A DNA stretch of 64,000 nt from Earliella scabrosa. Taxonomy: Eukaryota; Basidiomycota; Agaricomycetes; Polyporales; Polyporaceae. A program made the translations under genes and the position numbers. The notes beneath the pieces are model-generated. The model did no database searches, was not told where the DNA came from, and worked only from the letters and a program-made list of their open reading frames with translations. Where the stretch lies: contig JABYQQ010000003.1 in the NCBI GenBank assembly GCA_022605405.1, positions 2,046,001 to 2,110,000 on the forward strand. Reading direction: 5' to 3'. Below, one piece after another: positions 63,948 through 64,000 of this stretch. Numbering within the stretch: the first letter of the stretch is position 1; every line of letters begins with the position of its first letter.

Positions 63948-64000
63948 ACAGCGCTTCCTCGAAGTCCCTCTCCATCCTGGATCTGATGAACTCTGTATCC

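Overview
The window is nuclear DNA of a basidiomycete fungus, almost certainly an Agaricomycete of the Polyporales (Trametes/Polyporaceae-like). The ITS1-5.8S-ITS2 stretch at 26.5-27.1 kb has Trametes-type wording. Genes carry many 50-65 bp GT-AG introns. The dynein heavy chain is split in the way known for Agaricomycetes, and the transposons (Plavaka, two-gene hAT, chromodomain Gypsy) are typical of mushroom genomes.

Layout. (1) 0-24.2 kb is gene-dense, GC-rich host sequence: UTP18 (partial), a GT25-like glycosyltransferase, a small secreted protein with an internal duplication, a DUF6533 membrane protein, phosphatidylserine decarboxylase, a glutathione S-transferase, tRNA uracil-5-methyltransferase Trm2, a CNNM/Mam3-type protein with micro-exons, a nuclear low-complexity protein, the N-terminal dynein heavy chain gene dhc1, and the E2 subunit of branched-chain ketoacid dehydrogenase. 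UTP18/GT25, TRM2/CNNM and dhc1/E2 are divergent pairs sharing short promoters. (2) 24.2-42.2 kb is a nested transposon structure. A truncated, decayed rDNA segment (18S 3' half, ITS1, 5.8S, ITS2, 28S 5' end) sits inside an element with perfect 33-bp terminal repeats and TTA target duplications. A 6.85-kb two-gene hAT transposon interrupts its 28S part. A second, almost identical hAT copy lies in opposite orientation, and the 1.15 kb between the copies is inverted: the 8-bp target duplications are swapped and reverse-complemented, 28S resumes on the other strand, and the rDNA carrier's terminal repeats now point the same way. (3) 42.2-52.8 kb is a 10.6-kb chromovirus-type Ty3/Gypsy element on the minus strand, with identical 216-bp LTRs, GAGTC target duplications, gag-protease and pol separated by one in-frame TAG, a nonsense TGA inside reverse transcriptase, and an extra 856-aa ORF in the env position. 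(4) 52.8-64 kb is AT-rich transposon debris: several MITEs, a foldback repeat family, and a Plavaka transposase gene interrupted by a 716-bp hAT-type MITE with perfect 8-bp duplications.

The host genes are ordinary housekeeping functions with no evident joint pathway. The unusual content is the 25-42 kb structure: a TIR element carrying rDNA, hit by a hAT, then rearranged by recombination between two hAT copies. The two hAT copies look complete enough to be sources of transposase, and a 546-bp element at 56.6 kb has related ends and could have been moved by such a transposase.
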